A stretch of 64,000 nucleotides of DNA from Mycobacterium sp. JS623 (GCF_000328565.1 NC_019966.1:1488001-1552000), one strand, 5' to 3'. Positions 1 to 9,798 are shown, counted from the first letter of the stretch. The notes: a model not told the origin generated them from the letters alone. Numbers and translations are program-made.

Positions 1-325
1 GCAGTTCCTTGGCGGCGCGGGAGACGGCAGCGGCCGCGACCGCGACGTTGCGAGCCAGGTACGTAGCGCCTCGCTTGAGCTCGGCGCGCCATTCGCCGTC
101 AGCGGTGCCGGTGACCGTAAGAGTCAGCTCAAGGGTCTTGGTCTTCTTGGCGGCGGCCTTCTTCGCAGGAGCCTTCTTCGGCTTCCCCTCGGCGGGAGCG
201 GCAGTGCGGGTCTCGTCGGGCGTCGACGTACTTCCAGGCGCGGTGCGCTCGGTGGCAGGAACCAAGACGTCGGGAGTGTCGAAGTCGGTGGACAGGGCTT
301 CTGCTGGCAGAGTGTCTACAGTCAT
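1..325 (-). CDS. DUF6319-like protein, 3' end cut by window edge
   Basis: An open frame runs from an ATG at 325 off the left edge with no stop, so the C-terminus is missing. A strong ribosome site (AGAAGGAGA) lies about 8 bases upstream. The visible 108 residues are an acidic, Pro/Thr-rich N-terminus (about 1-45), a Lys/Ala-rich stretch (PKKAPAKKAAAKK) and then a folded-looking start (TLELTLTVTGTADGEW) that leads into an Ala-rich helix. This resembles the mycobacterial proteins annotated as DUF6319; that match is from memory. The Lys/Ala tract suggests nucleic-acid or envelope contact but no function can be assigned. The upstream gap holds an SOS-box-like palindrome. Confidence 0.6.
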   Translation of the reverse strand, partial: MTVDTLPAEALSTDFDTPDVLVPATERTAPGSTSTPDETRTAAPAEGKPKKAPAKKAAAKKTKTLELTLTVTGTADGEWRAELKRGATYLARNVAVAAAAVSRAAKEL

Positions 326-384
326 CGTTGCAGCGATCTCCTTCTGAACATCGCCCGCAGTTGAGCGGGTCGGCGAGAGCCTAT

Positions 385-400
385 TGGAACATATGTTCGA
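385..400. promoter_or_regulatory. SOS-box-like (LexA) palindrome
   Basis: TGGAACATATGTTCGA matches the actinobacterial LexA box TCGAAC-N4-GTTCGA with one mismatch, and its core GAACATATGTTC is a perfect palindrome. It lies 60 bases upstream of the DUF6319-like start (325) and downstream of the mmpL stop, so it would control the leftmost gene. LexA binding is inferred from the match. Confidence 0.55.
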
Positions 401-527
401 CCCCGGGCCAACCCGCGACTCGCCGGTTTCGCGTTCTTATTGCCGCGTGGCCGCCAAGACGATCGGCAGCTTCTCGGGGCAGTAGTAGCGAAGCGAGGCC
501 CCGAGCAGCTGCTTCGTCGGCGCATCC

Positions 528-3422
528 CTAACTGATTGGGCCCGTTGGGTTTTCATCAGCGCCGACGCGGACCGGCGTATCGGCCGCACGCTCTCGCGGC
601 GTCGGCCACGGGGATGGCCTCGGCCGCATCCGTACGATCTGTGGCCACCAGAACCACGGACCCATCATCGCCGCGATCGACGGCGTCATGAACGAGCGAA
701 TCACCAACGTGTCGAACAGCAAGCCCAGGCCGATCGTCGTGCCCACCTGCCCGGCCACCACCAGATCGCTGACCATCATTGTCATCATGGTGAACGCGAA
801 CACCAGGCCGGCGGACGTGACCACCGCGCCGGTGCCCGCCATCGACCGAATGATCCCGGTCTTGATGCCGGCATGGATCTCTTCTTTGAATCGGGACACC
901 AACAACAAGTTGTAGTCGGATCCCACCGCCAACAGGATGATCACCGACATCGCCAAAACCAGCCAATGCAGCGGCTTGCCAAGGATGTGCTCCCAAATCA
1001 GCACGGACAAGCCGAACGATGTGCCCAACGACATCAACACCGTGCCGACGATGACCGCCGAAGCCATCACCGCCCGGGTGAGCAACAGCATGATGATGAA
1101 AATCAAACAGAGCGATGCTATTCCGGCGATCAGAAGGTCCCAGTTGGCACCTTCCTGCATATCCTTGTAGGTGGACGCGGTGCCCGCCATGTAGATCTTC
1201 GACCCCTCCAGCGGTGTGCCCTTGATGGCCTCGAACGCCGCGCTCTTGATCTGCGGGACGAGCTTGATGCCTTCAGGAGTGGCGGGGTCACCTTCGTGAG
1301 AGATGATGAACCGCACGGCTTTTCCGTCCGGTGAGACGAACATCTTCAGGCCGCGTTTGAAGTCGGCGTTATCGAAGACTTCTGGTGGCAGATAGAACGA
1401 GTCGTCGTTCTTCGACGCATCGAACGCCTGGCCCATCGCGCCCTGGTTCTCCTGCATCGCCTTCGTCTGGTCCTGCTGACTCTTCTGGCTCTGATACATC
1501 GTCAGCGTGATCTGCTGCATGCTCTTCATGGTCTCGATCTGAGCGGGCATGATGGCGACCAGCTGCGGCATCAACGTGTCCAGCTTTTGCAGGTCCGGCA
1601 ACAGGTTCTTGATGTCGTCGGTCATGGTGTCGACACCGTCGAGCGTGTCGAAGATCGAGCGCATCGACCAGCAGATGGGAATGTCGTAGCAGTGCGGCTC
1701 CCAGTAGAGGTAGTTGCGGATCGGGCGGAAGAAGTCGTCGAAATCCGCTATGTGGTCCCGCAATTGCTCGAGATCGGCCGTGGTGACCACCATCTTGGTG
1801 ACCATGCTGTGTGTGGTGGCCGCCATCTGCGTCGTGATGTTCTGCATCTTCTGCATCGTGTCGATGGTGGTCTGCATGTCATTGGCCTGCGTGAGCATGT
1901 TGGCCATGACTTTGTCCATGTAGTCCTGATTCATCTGCTGGGTGGTGCCTTGGGCGCCGACCATGAAAGGAATCGACGTGTGCTCAATCGGGACGCCCCG
2001 CGGCCTGCTGATGGCTTGCACCCTGCCGACGCCCTGGGTGTGCGCGATCGCTCTCGCAATTCGCTCGATCACCAGCATGTCCGCCGGGTTGCGCACGTCG
2101 TGGTCGGTCTCGACCATCAGCAACTCGGGGTTCATCCGGGCTTTGGGGAAATGCCGGTCTGCGGCGGCGTAGCCGATATTGGCGGGAATGTCAGGCGGAA
2201 GGTAATCGCGGTCGAAGTAGCCCGGCTTGTAGGACGGCAGCGCCAACAGCCCGATGAGCGCGAGCGCGACGGACGCGGCGAGAATCGGTCCGGGCCAACG
2301 CACTACGGCAGTCCCGACTCGCCGCCAGGTGCGGGTGTCCGTCTTTCGCTTCGGGTCGAACAGGCCGAAGCGGCTGCAGATCGTCAGTAGGGCGGGCGCC
2401 ATCGTCAGCGCTGCGATGGTTGCGACGAGCATGCCGATCGCCAACGGAATGCCCAACGATTCGAAGTAGGGCAGCCTGGTGAAGTGCAGGCAGAACGTCG
2501 CGCCTGCGATGGTCAGACCCGAACCCAGAATGACATGGGCGGTGCCGTGATACATGGTGTAGAAGGCGGTTTCGCGGTCCTCGCCGTTGTTGCGCGCTTC
2601 GTGGTAGCGGCCCAACAAGAAGATCGCATAGTCCGTACTTGCCGCTATCGCCAGTGTGGTGAGTAGATTGACCGCGAACGTCGACAACCCGATCAAGTCG
2701 TAATAGCCAAGGGCCGCAACGATTCCCCGGGCGGCGGACAACTCGATGAACATCATCACCAGGACCAGGAGCACCGTCACGATGGACCGGTAGACGAGCA
2801 ACAGCATCACGAAGATGACGCCCATGGTGATGGCGGTGATCAGCTTGACGCTCTTATCGCCGGCGTGGTGCTGGTCGTTCGAGAGCGGCGTAGGGCCGGT
2901 GACGTAAACCTTGACTCCCGGCGGCGGGGACGACTGGTCGATGGTCGTCCGCACGGCCTGGACGGACTCGTTCGCCAGGGTTTCACCCTGGTTGCCTGCC
3001 AGGTACACCTGGACGTTGGCGGCCTTTCCGTCGGCGCTCTGCGCGCCCGTTGCGGTCAGCGGATCGCCCCAGAAGTCCTGAACGTGCTGAACGTGCTTGG
3101 TGTCGGCCTCGAGTTTCTTGATCAGGCCGTCGTAGTACTTATGCGCGGCGTCGCCGAGCGGCTGCTCGCCCTCCAGGACGATCATCGCCGAGCTGTTGGA
3201 ATTGAACTCCTGGAAATCGTGACCGATTCGCTGCATCGCCTGCATCGACGGCGCGTCCTTCGGAGCGAACGAGACCGCGTGCGCCTCGCCGACGACTTCC
3301 AGCTGCGGCACGATGACGTTGACGATCACCACGAGCGCGATCCAGCCCAAGAAGATCGGCACACAGAACAGTCGGATGAATCGGGGGATCATCGGGTGCG
3401 CACCCACGTGCGTATTGCTCAT
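528..3422 (-). CDS. MmpL family RND transporter
   Basis: This 964-residue protein is a mycobacterial MmpL transporter, a proton-driven inner-membrane RND exporter of lipids or siderophores. One transmembrane segment is followed by a periplasmic porter domain and a membrane bundle with the proton-relay pair Asp-Tyr near 264-265. A second pair (Asp-Tyr near 836-837) lies in the second bundle. Between them is a long Met/Gln-rich coiled coil (about 500-680), as in the MmpL4/5 type. It follows mmpS. The ATG at 3422 is chosen because GAGGTGA precedes it; an in-frame ATG at 3452 and a TTG at 3476 are alternatives. The cargo is unknown. Confidence 0.9.
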   Translation of the reverse strand: MSNTHVGAHPMIPRFIRLFCVPIFLGWIALVVIVNVIVPQLEVVGEAHAVSFAPKDAPSMQAMQRIGHDFQEFNSNSSAMIVLEGEQPLGDAAHKYYDGLIKKLEADTKHVQHVQDFWGDPLTATGAQSADGKAANVQVYLAGNQGETLANESVQAVRTTIDQSSPPPGVKVYVTGPTPLSNDQHHAGDKSVKLITAITMGVIFVMLLLVYRSIVTVLLVLVMMFIELSAARGIVAALGYYDLIGLSTFAVNLLTTLAIAASTDYAIFLLGRYHEARNNGEDRETAFYTMYHGTAHVILGSGLTIAGATFCLHFTRLPYFESLGIPLAIGMLVATIAALTMAPALLTICSRFGLFDPKRKTDTRTWRRVGTAVVRWPGPILAASVALALIGLLALPSYKPGYFDRDYLPPDIPANIGYAAADRHFPKARMNPELLMVETDHDVRNPADMLVIERIARAIAHTQGVGRVQAISRPRGVPIEHTSIPFMVGAQGTTQQMNQDYMDKVMANMLTQANDMQTTIDTMQKMQNITTQMAATTHSMVTKMVVTTADLEQLRDHIADFDDFFRPIRNYLYWEPHCYDIPICWSMRSIFDTLDGVDTMTDDIKNLLPDLQKLDTLMPQLVAIMPAQIETMKSMQQITLTMYQSQKSQQDQTKAMQENQGAMGQAFDASKNDDSFYLPPEVFDNADFKRGLKMFVSPDGKAVRFIISHEGDPATPEGIKLVPQIKSAAFEAIKGTPLEGSKIYMAGTASTYKDMQEGANWDLLIAGIASLCLIFIIMLLLTRAVMASAVIVGTVLMSLGTSFGLSVLIWEHILGKPLHWLVLAMSVIILLAVGSDYNLLLVSRFKEEIHAGIKTGIIRSMAGTGAVVTSAGLVFAFTMMTMMVSDLVVAGQVGTTIGLGLLFDTLVIRSFMTPSIAAMMGPWFWWPQIVRMRPRPSPWPTPRERAADTPVRVGADENPTGPIS

Positions 3423-3452
3423 GCGGTCACCTCGCAGGCTCGGTGACCGCAT
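3421..3452 (-). promoter_or_regulatory. Hairpin covering the mmpL ribosome site and start
   Basis: The mRNA can fold with 11-base arms (3421-3431 and 3442-3452: ATGCGGTCACC and GGTGACCGCAT, loop of 10). The 3' arm holds the GGTGA of the ribosome site and runs into the chosen ATG. The 5' arm begins with another in-frame ATG. The fold sits 31 bases after the mmpS stop, so ribosomes leaving mmpS could open it. Folding is predicted by eye only. Confidence 0.5.
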
Positions 3453-3483
3453 TCTGTGCCGATGATTCGCTCGCAAGCTTCGC

Positions 3484-3912
3484 TCATGCGGACTTCACCA
3501 AGCAGAAGGTCTGGGCGTTCACGCCGTTGGTCGTCCTCTCGTCCTTGACAACGCCGTCGACGGTGATGCGGCAACTGATGGTGCCGCCGTCGCTCTGCGC
3601 GATGATGTTGGGGCTGGCTGCCGGGGCGGTGGTCGTCAGGGTCAGCTCCCAGGGCAACGGCGCATTCAGGGCCTTCTGCGGTTGCGCGTCCAGATCGAGA
3701 TAGTTGATCGTGGCGACCGACCCGGTGCCGAAGATCTCGTATTTCACGACCTTGGGATTGAACGGCTCGGGGTCGTTGACCAAACCCGCGCCCGGCTTGG
3801 TCAGCACCGTGTGGCCGAAGAATCCGCGGAAACGGCCAACCACGAACACCGCGATCATGACCACCAGCAGGATGACCAGCACTACCCAAATACGCTTCGC
3901 GAAACGCAGCAT
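3484..3912 (-). CDS. MmpS family membrane accessory protein
   Basis: This is a 142-residue MmpS protein, the periplasmic partner of MmpL. One N-terminal membrane anchor (about 8-27, [17 protein letters not shown]) is followed by a beta-rich domain with the family pattern VKYEIFGTG...[12 protein letters not shown] and a pair of cysteines (CRITVDG, FCLVKSA) that could form a disulfide. Its ATG shares one base with the stop of the upstream tetR (TGATG), so the two are translationally coupled. mmpL follows 61 bases after the stop. It is expected to stabilise or adapt the MmpL complex. Confidence 0.9.
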   Translation of the reverse strand: MLRFAKRIWVVLVILLVVMIAVFVVGRFRGFFGHTVLTKPGAGLVNDPEPFNPKVVKYEIFGTGSVATINYLDLDAQPQKALNAPLPWELTLTTTAPAASPNIIAQSDGGTISCRITVDGVVKDERTTNGVNAQTFCLVKSA

Positions 3913-4535
3913 CAGCGGCGCTCCGTTCCTGGCCCAGGCTGATCCCAGTCCGGCATTTCGAGGCGATCAAGCCAGCGGTCGATGAAGGCGGCGGCCTCGC
4001 GGTGTCCCCGGGTGATGCCAAGTCCCTGTTCGTGGAGCACGATCCGGGCCAGGCCGCCCATGATCATGGTCATGACCACTGGCGGGAACAGTCCGAGATC
4101 GATGCCGCGGGCCTTCAAAGCCAAGGTGACGACGCCTTCTTCTAGATCGCGGAATCGCATGGCATAAGCCACGATCTCGCTCCGAATTGCCTTGCGGTGG
4201 TTGGCCATCGCGAGAAACTCGGTGAACAACTGCGCGTCGTGCGCGCTGTTGAGCTGCCATAGCGCATGCAGCGGCTGGGCCTCGGCGATCGCCTCTCGCT
4301 GGCGTGCCAGATTGTCCTCGGCCTTGTCGCGCAGGACGGCGACGAACAGGTCGTCCATGCTCGGGAAGTAGTAGTGCACCAGCGCGGCCTTCACACCGGC
4401 CTTGCCCGCCACCCGTCGCGACGTGGCTGCCGCATAGCCCTCGTCGAGCATGATTTGGGCGGTTGCCTCGATCAGCGCAGCCCGGGTCGCCTCACGTCGG
4501 ACGCGGGGTCGCTCGTCAGCTGCGGTGCTGGACAC
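3912..4535 (-). CDS. TetR family repressor of the mmpS-mmpL operon
   Basis: This is a 207-residue TetR regulator. The helix-turn-helix is at about 18-62 (ATSRRVAGKAGVKAALVHYYF) with a variable all-helical ligand domain behind it. It is the first gene of tetR-mmpS-mmpL, an arrangement typical of drug- or lipid-responsive MmpL operons. The GTG start at 4535 has no visible ribosome site, so the mRNA may be leaderless. A 20-bp imperfect palindrome starts 15 bases upstream and fits autorepression. The ligand is unknown. Confidence 0.88.
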   Translation of the reverse strand: MSSTAADERPRVRREATRAALIEATAQIMLDEGYAAATSRRVAGKAGVKAALVHYYFPSMDDLFVAVLRDKAEDNLARQREAIAEAQPLHALWQLNSAHDAQLFTEFLAMANHRKAIRSEIVAYAMRFRDLEEGVVTLALKARGIDLGLFPPVVMTMIMGGLARIVLHEQGLGITRGHREAAAFIDRWLDRLEMPDWDQPGPGTERR

Positions 4536-4549
4536 GAAGGCAGACTAAG

Positions 4550-4569
4550 TGTTGAGCAGCCGCCCAACA
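4550..4569. promoter_or_regulatory. Probable TetR operator
   Basis: TGTTGAGCAGCCGCCCAACA is a 20-bp imperfect palindrome (TGTTG.GC....GC.CAACA). It fills much of the 61-bp gap between fdhF and tetR and overlaps where the tetR promoter must lie. TetR proteins usually bind such a site next to their own gene; assignment is by position. Confidence 0.5.
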
Positions 4570-4596
4570 ACCATTTCTTCAGGAATTCGCTGGGGC

Positions 4597-6963
4597 TCAC
4601 TCCAGATCTTGACTAGGCGGTGTGCGCTGGATCACTATCCGCTCCTGAGGTTGCGTATCGAGAACTATGTTGTTGATGCTGAAACAACCGACCGTGGTGG
4701 TGGCTGGTTCCAGCCGCACGAGGACGCCCTTGGACGTCGGGGTGTTGCTGATGTCGGCCACGCTGTCGAGCGGAACGAGCACGTTGGTCTCCGGGTAGTA
4801 CGACGCCGCCGATCCGCGCGCGGCGGGGTAGGCGACTACGCGAAAGTCTCTTGCCCGCCGCTCGACACCGTCATGGAAGATACTCACCAGATCGACCAAC
4901 TGCCTATCGGCAAGCCCGAGCTTTTCGATGTCAGCGGGATTGACGAGGACGATCCGTCGGGCGTTCTTGATGCCTCGGTACCGGTCGTTCGGGGCATAGG
5001 GCACGGTGTTCCACTGGTCGTGTGATCGCATCGTCTGAAGCACGAGATGTCCTGCAGGAACCTGGATCCTGTCGAACGTGTTGGCAGTGAACTGCGCTTT
5101 GCCGGATGTCGTGTTGAACCGATACTCGTTGACCGGATTGGTCAATGCGAAGCCGCCCGGCCGTCGCACCCGGTCGTTGAAGTCCTCGAAATCGGGCACC
5201 ACACGGGATATCGCATCGCGGATCACGTCATAGTCGGATTCGAACTTCTCCCAATTGATCTCGGGCAGGCCGCCAAGTGTGCGCCGAGCGAGCCTGCACA
5301 CAATCGCCACCTCGCTCAGCAGATGTTCAGACGCTGGGGTGAGCCTCCCGCGGGATGGGTGCACGATGCTCATCGAGTCCTCGACCGTGACGAACTGCTC
5401 GCCGGTCGACTGGACATCGCGGTCGGTGCGGCCAAGTGTGGGCAGGATCAAGGCCGTCTCGCCGCACACCGCGTGCGAGAGGTTGAGCTTCGTCGAAACG
5501 TGCGCCGTCAGCCGACAGTTGCGCACCGCGCGCTCGGTCGCTTCGCTGTCCGGGGTCGCGCGCACGAAATTGCCTGCGAAACCGAGGAACAACTTCGCCC
5601 TGCCGTCCCGCATCGCGCGGATGGAGTTGACCGCGTCCAGGCCGTGCCTGGCAGGGGGAGTGAAGCCGAACTCCTGCGCGAGCGCGTCGAGGAACGACTG
5701 CGGCATCTTCTCCCAGATGCCCATCGTGCGGTCGCCCTGCACGTTGCTGTGCCCGCGCACCGGGCAGACCCCCGTACCCCGTCGTCCGAGGTTTCCGCGC
5801 AGCATCAGGAAGTTCACGATCTCCCGGACTGTCGCCACGCCGTGTTTCTGTTGGGTGACGCCCATCGCCCAGCAGACGACGACCTTCGTGCTCCCCAGCA
5901 CTTTGTCGACGACGTGCTGGATCTCCTCGCGCGAAAGGCCGGTCGCGTCGAGGACATCTGCCCATGCGAGCTGCCGCGCGTGATCGGCGAACTCGGTAAA
6001 GCCCGAGGTGTGAGTGTCGATGAACTCGAAGTCCAGCACCGTGCCAGGGGCGGCATCCTCGGCCTTGAGCAGCAGCGCGTTGATGGCCTGAAACAGCGCG
6101 AGGTCGCCGCACGGTTTGATGTGCAGGAACTGATCGGCGATCGGCGTTCCGCGGCCGAGGATTCCGCTGACCTTCTGTGGGTTCTTGAAACGGATCAGCC
6201 CCGCCTCCGGCAACGTGTTCACGGCGATGACGTATCCACCGTTGCGTTTGGTTTCCTCCAGGGCCGAGAGCATTCGAGGCATATTGGTGCCGGGGTTGAG
6301 GCCGACGGCGAGCAGTAGATCGGCCTCGTGCAGATCGTCGAGGCTCACGCTGCCCTTGCCGACGCCGAGTGTCTCGGTCAGGCCGGCACCACTGGATTCG
6401 TGACACATGTTGCTGCAGTCGGGCAGGTTGTTCGTGCCGTAGGCCCGGGCGAACAACTGCAGCAGGAAAGCCGCTTCGTTGCTGAGCCGCCCGGACGTGT
6501 AGAACAGCGCCTCGTCGGGAGAGTCGAGCCCGCGCAGCTCGGCCGCCAGCAAGTCGAGGGCGCCGTCCCAGCTGATCGGCTCGTAGTGATCCGACCCTGG
6601 CAGCTTGACCATCGGCTCGGTCAGCCGGCCCTGTTCGTTGAGCCAGGTGTCGGACTTGGTCGCCAGCTCGGATATCGAGTGCTCCCGGAAGAACTCTCGC
6701 GTGATCCTGCGGGTGGTGGCCTCGTCGGCGATGTGCTTGGCGCCGTTTTCGCAATACTCGTTCTTGTGTCGCTTGCCTGCGGCGGGTTCCGGCCAGGCAC
6801 AGCCTGGACAGTCGATCCCGTTGGCCTGATTGATGCTCAGCAGATTGATCGCCGTTCGCACCAGCGACGTCTGCTCCAGCGAGTACTCCAGTGCGTGCAT
6901 CACCGCAGGCATCCCGGCAGCTGACTTCTTGGGCGCCTTGATCTTTGGGTTCTCGACGCCCAT
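4597..6963 (-). CDS. fdhF: Molybdopterin formate dehydrogenase-like oxidoreductase (FdhF/YdeP type)
   Basis: This 788-residue protein belongs to the FdhF/YdeP branch of bis-MGD oxidoreductases, like M. tuberculosis Rv2900c. An N-terminal Fe-S binding region (DCPGCAW ... YCENG, about 52-73) precedes the Mo-pterin core. The putative Mo ligand is the Cys of SNMCHESSG, so no selenocysteine is used. The C-terminal MGD-binding domain holds LQTMRSHDQWNT and YYPETNVL. It starts 35 bases after the pntB stop and is probably the last gene of pntAa-pntAb-pntB-fdhF. Formate oxidation is plausible next to oxalate genes, but members of this branch often have unproven substrates and electron acceptors. Confidence 0.82.
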   Translation of the reverse strand: MGVENPKIKAPKKSAAGMPAVMHALEYSLEQTSLVRTAINLLSINQANGIDCPGCAWPEPAAGKRHKNEYCENGAKHIADEATTRRITREFFREHSISELATKSDTWLNEQGRLTEPMVKLPGSDHYEPISWDGALDLLAAELRGLDSPDEALFYTSGRLSNEAAFLLQLFARAYGTNNLPDCSNMCHESSGAGLTETLGVGKGSVSLDDLHEADLLLAVGLNPGTNMPRMLSALEETKRNGGYVIAVNTLPEAGLIRFKNPQKVSGILGRGTPIADQFLHIKPCGDLALFQAINALLLKAEDAAPGTVLDFEFIDTHTSGFTEFADHARQLAWADVLDATGLSREEIQHVVDKVLGSTKVVVCWAMGVTQQKHGVATVREIVNFLMLRGNLGRRGTGVCPVRGHSNVQGDRTMGIWEKMPQSFLDALAQEFGFTPPARHGLDAVNSIRAMRDGRAKLFLGFAGNFVRATPDSEATERAVRNCRLTAHVSTKLNLSHAVCGETALILPTLGRTDRDVQSTGEQFVTVEDSMSIVHPSRGRLTPASEHLLSEVAIVCRLARRTLGGLPEINWEKFESDYDVIRDAISRVVPDFEDFNDRVRRPGGFALTNPVNEYRFNTTSGKAQFTANTFDRIQVPAGHLVLQTMRSHDQWNTVPYAPNDRYRGIKNARRIVLVNPADIEKLGLADRQLVDLVSIFHDGVERRARDFRVVAYPAARGSAASYYPETNVLVPLDSVADISNTPTSKGVLVRLEPATTTVGCFSINNIVLDTQPQERIVIQRTPPSQDLE

Positions 6964-6998
6964 GTCTTCAGTTGCCTTTCGTGCTCGCGGGTCCGCGC

Positions 6999-8423
6999 TC
7001 AGAGAACCTTGAGTTCCTCGGCGACCTCGGTGACCGACTTCTTGGCGTCACCGAACAGCATGGTGGTGCCGTCGGCGTAGAACAACGGGTTCTCGATGCC
7101 TGCGAAGCCGGAGTTCATCGAGCGCTTGAGCACGATCACCGACTTGGACTGATCGACGTTGAGGATCGGCATGCCATGAATCGGACTGGACGGATCGGTG
7201 CGCGCCGCCGGATTGGTGACGTCGTTGGCGCCGATGACGATGGTCACGTCGGTGCGTGAGAAGTCATCGTTGATGTCGTCCATCTCCTTCATCGCGTCGT
7301 ACTCGACGTCGGCTTCGGCCAGCAGCACGTTCATGTGTCCGGGCATCCGCCCGGCAACCGGATGGATCGCGTATTTGACTGGCACTCCGCGTTGTTCGAG
7401 CATCCCCGCCAGGTCTTTGACGGCGTGCTGCGCCTGCGCGACGGCAAGGCCGTAGCCGGGGACCACGATCACCTGATTGGCGTACGCCATCTGGATCGCG
7501 GCGTCGGCCGCCGAGGTTGCCTTCACCACCCTGTCGACACCGTCATCACTCGACGCGGCCATCCCGCCGCCGCCGAAGCCGCCTGCCACGATCGCGGGAA
7601 TGGAGCGGTTCATCGCCTTGGCCATCAGGTTGGTCAGGATCGAACCGGACGCACCGACGATCATGCCCGCGACGATCATCGCGGTGTTGTTCAGCGCTAA
7701 ACCCGCTGCAGCAGCTGACAATCCGGTGAGAGCATTCAGCAGCGAGATGACGACGGGCATGTCGGCACCACCGATCGGCAGCACCACCATCAAGCCCAGC
7801 ACGCCAGCTGCGATCAACAGGCCGACCATCCACCACAGCGACGCACCGCCGCTGGCGGGACGCGCGGCCAGCCCGATCGCCACGGCAGCGGCCACCGCAC
7901 CGGCGAGCAGCAACAGGTTGAGCGGCTGCTGCAACCTACCGACGCCGATCGGGCGGCCGGGCAGGATCTCTTGCAGCTTTCCGAACGCGATGATTGAACC
8001 CCAGAACGAGATCGACCCGATGATCGCGGCGAACAGTGAGGCCACCACGATGTGTACCGTCGGCGACTCACCGTGCTTGAAGTTCGAGAAGCCTGACGTA
8101 TCAATGAATTCCGACAATGCGATCAAGGCCACCGTGCCGCCACCCACGCCGTTGAACAGAGCGACCAGCTGGGGCATCGCGGTCATCTTCGTCAACCGGG
8201 CGGGAGGCACCCCCAGTGCCACGCCGAGCAATAGGCCGGCGATGATGAGCAACCAGTTCTCGGTGTGCCGAATCGCGATCAGCGTCGCCACCACCGCGAG
8301 GGCCATGCCCGCCCCCGCGATCCAGTTGCCGCGCACCGCGGTCTTCGGACCGGTCAGCCCCATCAGGCCGTAGATGAACATCGCGAACGCGATGATGTAG
8401 AGCACCGTAACGAGATAGTTCAT
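6999..8423 (-). CDS. pntB: NAD(P) transhydrogenase beta subunit
   Basis: PntB (474 residues) combines part of the proton-conducting membrane domain (about 9 hydrophobic helices, residues 5-270) with the NADP(H)-binding domain III at the C-terminus (GYGLAVAQAQ at 323-332, then GRMPGHMN and IGANDVTNP). With PntAa and PntAb it forms the membrane transhydrogenase that uses proton-motive force to make NADPH from NADH. Its ATG overlaps the pntAb stop (ATGA). In this locus it would supply NADPH for reduction of oxalyl-CoA and tartronate semialdehyde, drawing on NADH from formate. Confidence 0.95.
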   Translation of the reverse strand: MNYLVTVLYIIAFAMFIYGLMGLTGPKTAVRGNWIAGAGMALAVVATLIAIRHTENWLLIIAGLLLGVALGVPPARLTKMTAMPQLVALFNGVGGGTVALIALSEFIDTSGFSNFKHGESPTVHIVVASLFAAIIGSISFWGSIIAFGKLQEILPGRPIGVGRLQQPLNLLLLAGAVAAAVAIGLAARPASGGASLWWMVGLLIAAGVLGLMVVLPIGGADMPVVISLLNALTGLSAAAAGLALNNTAMIVAGMIVGASGSILTNLMAKAMNRSIPAIVAGGFGGGGMAASSDDGVDRVVKATSAADAAIQMAYANQVIVVPGYGLAVAQAQHAVKDLAGMLEQRGVPVKYAIHPVAGRMPGHMNVLLAEADVEYDAMKEMDDINDDFSRTDVTIVIGANDVTNPAARTDPSSPIHGMPILNVDQSKSVIVLKRSMNSGFAGIENPLFYADGTTMLFGDAKKSVTEVAEELKVL

Positions 8424-8719
8424 CGCGCGGCCTTCTTGGCCTTGAACATGCCGAGCATGCGGTCGGTCACCACGAAGCCACCGACCACGTTGAGCGTTCC
8501 GAACACCACCGCGACGAACAGGATGATCTGCTCGGCGAGGTTCGGATGCTCAACTCGGCCCAGCACGACGAGGGCGCCGATCAGCACGATGCCGTGAATG
8601 GCGTTGGTGCCTGACATCAACGGCGTGTGCAAGGTGTTGGGCACCTTGGAGATCACCGAGAATCCGACGAACCCCGACAACACCAGGATCGCCAGATTGG
8701 CCAGTAGTTGGTCGTACAT
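8420..8719 (-). CDS. pntAb: NAD(P) transhydrogenase alpha subunit part 2
   Basis: This 99-residue integral membrane protein has three hydrophobic helices and carries the membrane part of the alpha subunit, which is fused to the soluble part in E. coli but separate in mycobacteria. Typical segments are VISKVPNTLHTPLMSGTNAI and NVVGGFVVTDRML. The ATG at 8719 shares a base with the pntAa stop (TAATG), which is better supported than starts further upstream. Confidence 0.94.
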   Translation of the reverse strand: MYDQLLANLAILVLSGFVGFSVISKVPNTLHTPLMSGTNAIHGIVLIGALVVLGRVEHPNLAEQIILFVAVVFGTLNVVGGFVVTDRMLGMFKAKKAAR

Positions 8720-9798
8720 TACATATTCCCCTCGTGCGTCACGCATGAAGCGGACACGACTTCGTCGTCGAAATCCGGTGCCACTTCGCCGTCCTTGATC
8801 AGCAGATCCAGCAGCGCCGCAATGTTTTTGGCGTACAGCTCGCTCGCGTGCTCGGGCATGGAGGCTGGCAGGTTCAGCGGCGACGCGATCGTCACATCGT
8901 GCTTGACGACGGTCTGCCCCGGCTCGGTCAGCTCGCAGTTGCCGCCGGTCTCCCCGGCCAGGTCGACCACCACGCTGCCGGGCTTCATGCCCTCCACGGC
9001 GGCGGCAGTGACCAGCCGGGGCGCCGGACGCCCGGGAACCAGCGCGGTGGTGATGACGACGTCGAAACCGGTGATCGCTCTTTCCAGTGCATCCTGCTGC
9101 TGCGCCCGCTCGGCGTCCGTGAGCTCACGGGCATAGCCGCCGTCACCGGCCGCGTCGATGCCGAGGTTCAGCCATTGCGCGCCGACCGAGCGCACCTGGT
9201 CGGCCACCTCGGGACGCACGTCGTAGCCGGTGGTCTTGCCGCCCAGTCGCTTTGCGGTTGCCAGGGCCTGAAGGCCGGCCACCCCGACGCCGAGCACCAG
9301 CACGCTGGCCGGCTTGACCGTGCCCGCAGCGGTGGTCAGCATCGGGAAGAACCGCGTGGACTCCGACGCCGCCAGCAGCACCCCCTTGTATCCGGCGACA
9401 TTGGCCTGTGACGACAACGCGTCCATGGCCTGCGCGCGGGAAATGCGCGGAATTGCTTCCATCGCAAAGCCGGTGACGCCCGCCAGTCGTAGGCCGTCGG
9501 CGACCTCAGGGCGGGTCCGCGGCGCCAGGAACCCAACGACGGTTGATTCGGGCTTCAGCAGTGCGATCTCGTCGGCGGTCGGCGGGTTCACCTTCACGAC
9601 AAGGTCGGCGGCCCATGGGTCGCCGATCGTGGCGCCCGCCTGTACGTATTGTTGGTCGGGAATCAATGCCCCTGTGCCGGCCTCACTTTCGACGACGACG
9701 GCGACACCTGCGGCATGCAATCGCTCGATGACCTTAGGCACCAGCGCAACACGACGTTCATCCGCCGCGGTCTCGCGCGGCACTCCGATCAGCGTCAT
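8719..9798 (-). CDS. pntAa: NAD(P) transhydrogenase alpha subunit part 1
   Basis: PntAa (359 residues) is the cytoplasmic NAD(H)-binding domain I. It begins MTLIGVPRETAADERRVALVP, shared with alanine dehydrogenase, and has the Rossmann motif GVGVAG at 170-175. The start at 9798 is set by AGGAAGAGG just upstream; an upstream extension to 9870 looks untranslated. It is the first gene of the pnt-fdhF operon and is divergent from panE-pyk. The shared 173-bp gap contains a perfect GCATACTGTATGC palindrome and a weaker second copy. Confidence 0.95.
   Translation of the reverse strand: MTLIGVPRETAADERRVALVPKVIERLHAAGVAVVVESEAGTGALIPDQQYVQAGATIGDPWAADLVVKVNPPTADEIALLKPESTVVGFLAPRTRPEVADGLRLAGVTGFAMEAIPRISRAQAMDALSSQANVAGYKGVLLAASESTRFFPMLTTAAGTVKPASVLVLGVGVAGLQALATAKRLGGKTTGYDVRPEVADQVRSVGAQWLNLGIDAAGDGGYARELTDAERAQQQDALERAITGFDVVITTALVPGRPAPRLVTAAAVEGMKPGSVVVDLAGETGGNCELTEPGQTVVKHDVTIASPLNLPASMPEHASELYAKNIAALLDLLIKDGEVAPDFDDEVVSASCVTHEGNM

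Noticed and set aside
5047..6318. A 423-codon open frame antisense to fdhF
   Set aside because: No recognisable domain or ribosome site; it mirrors fdhF codons.
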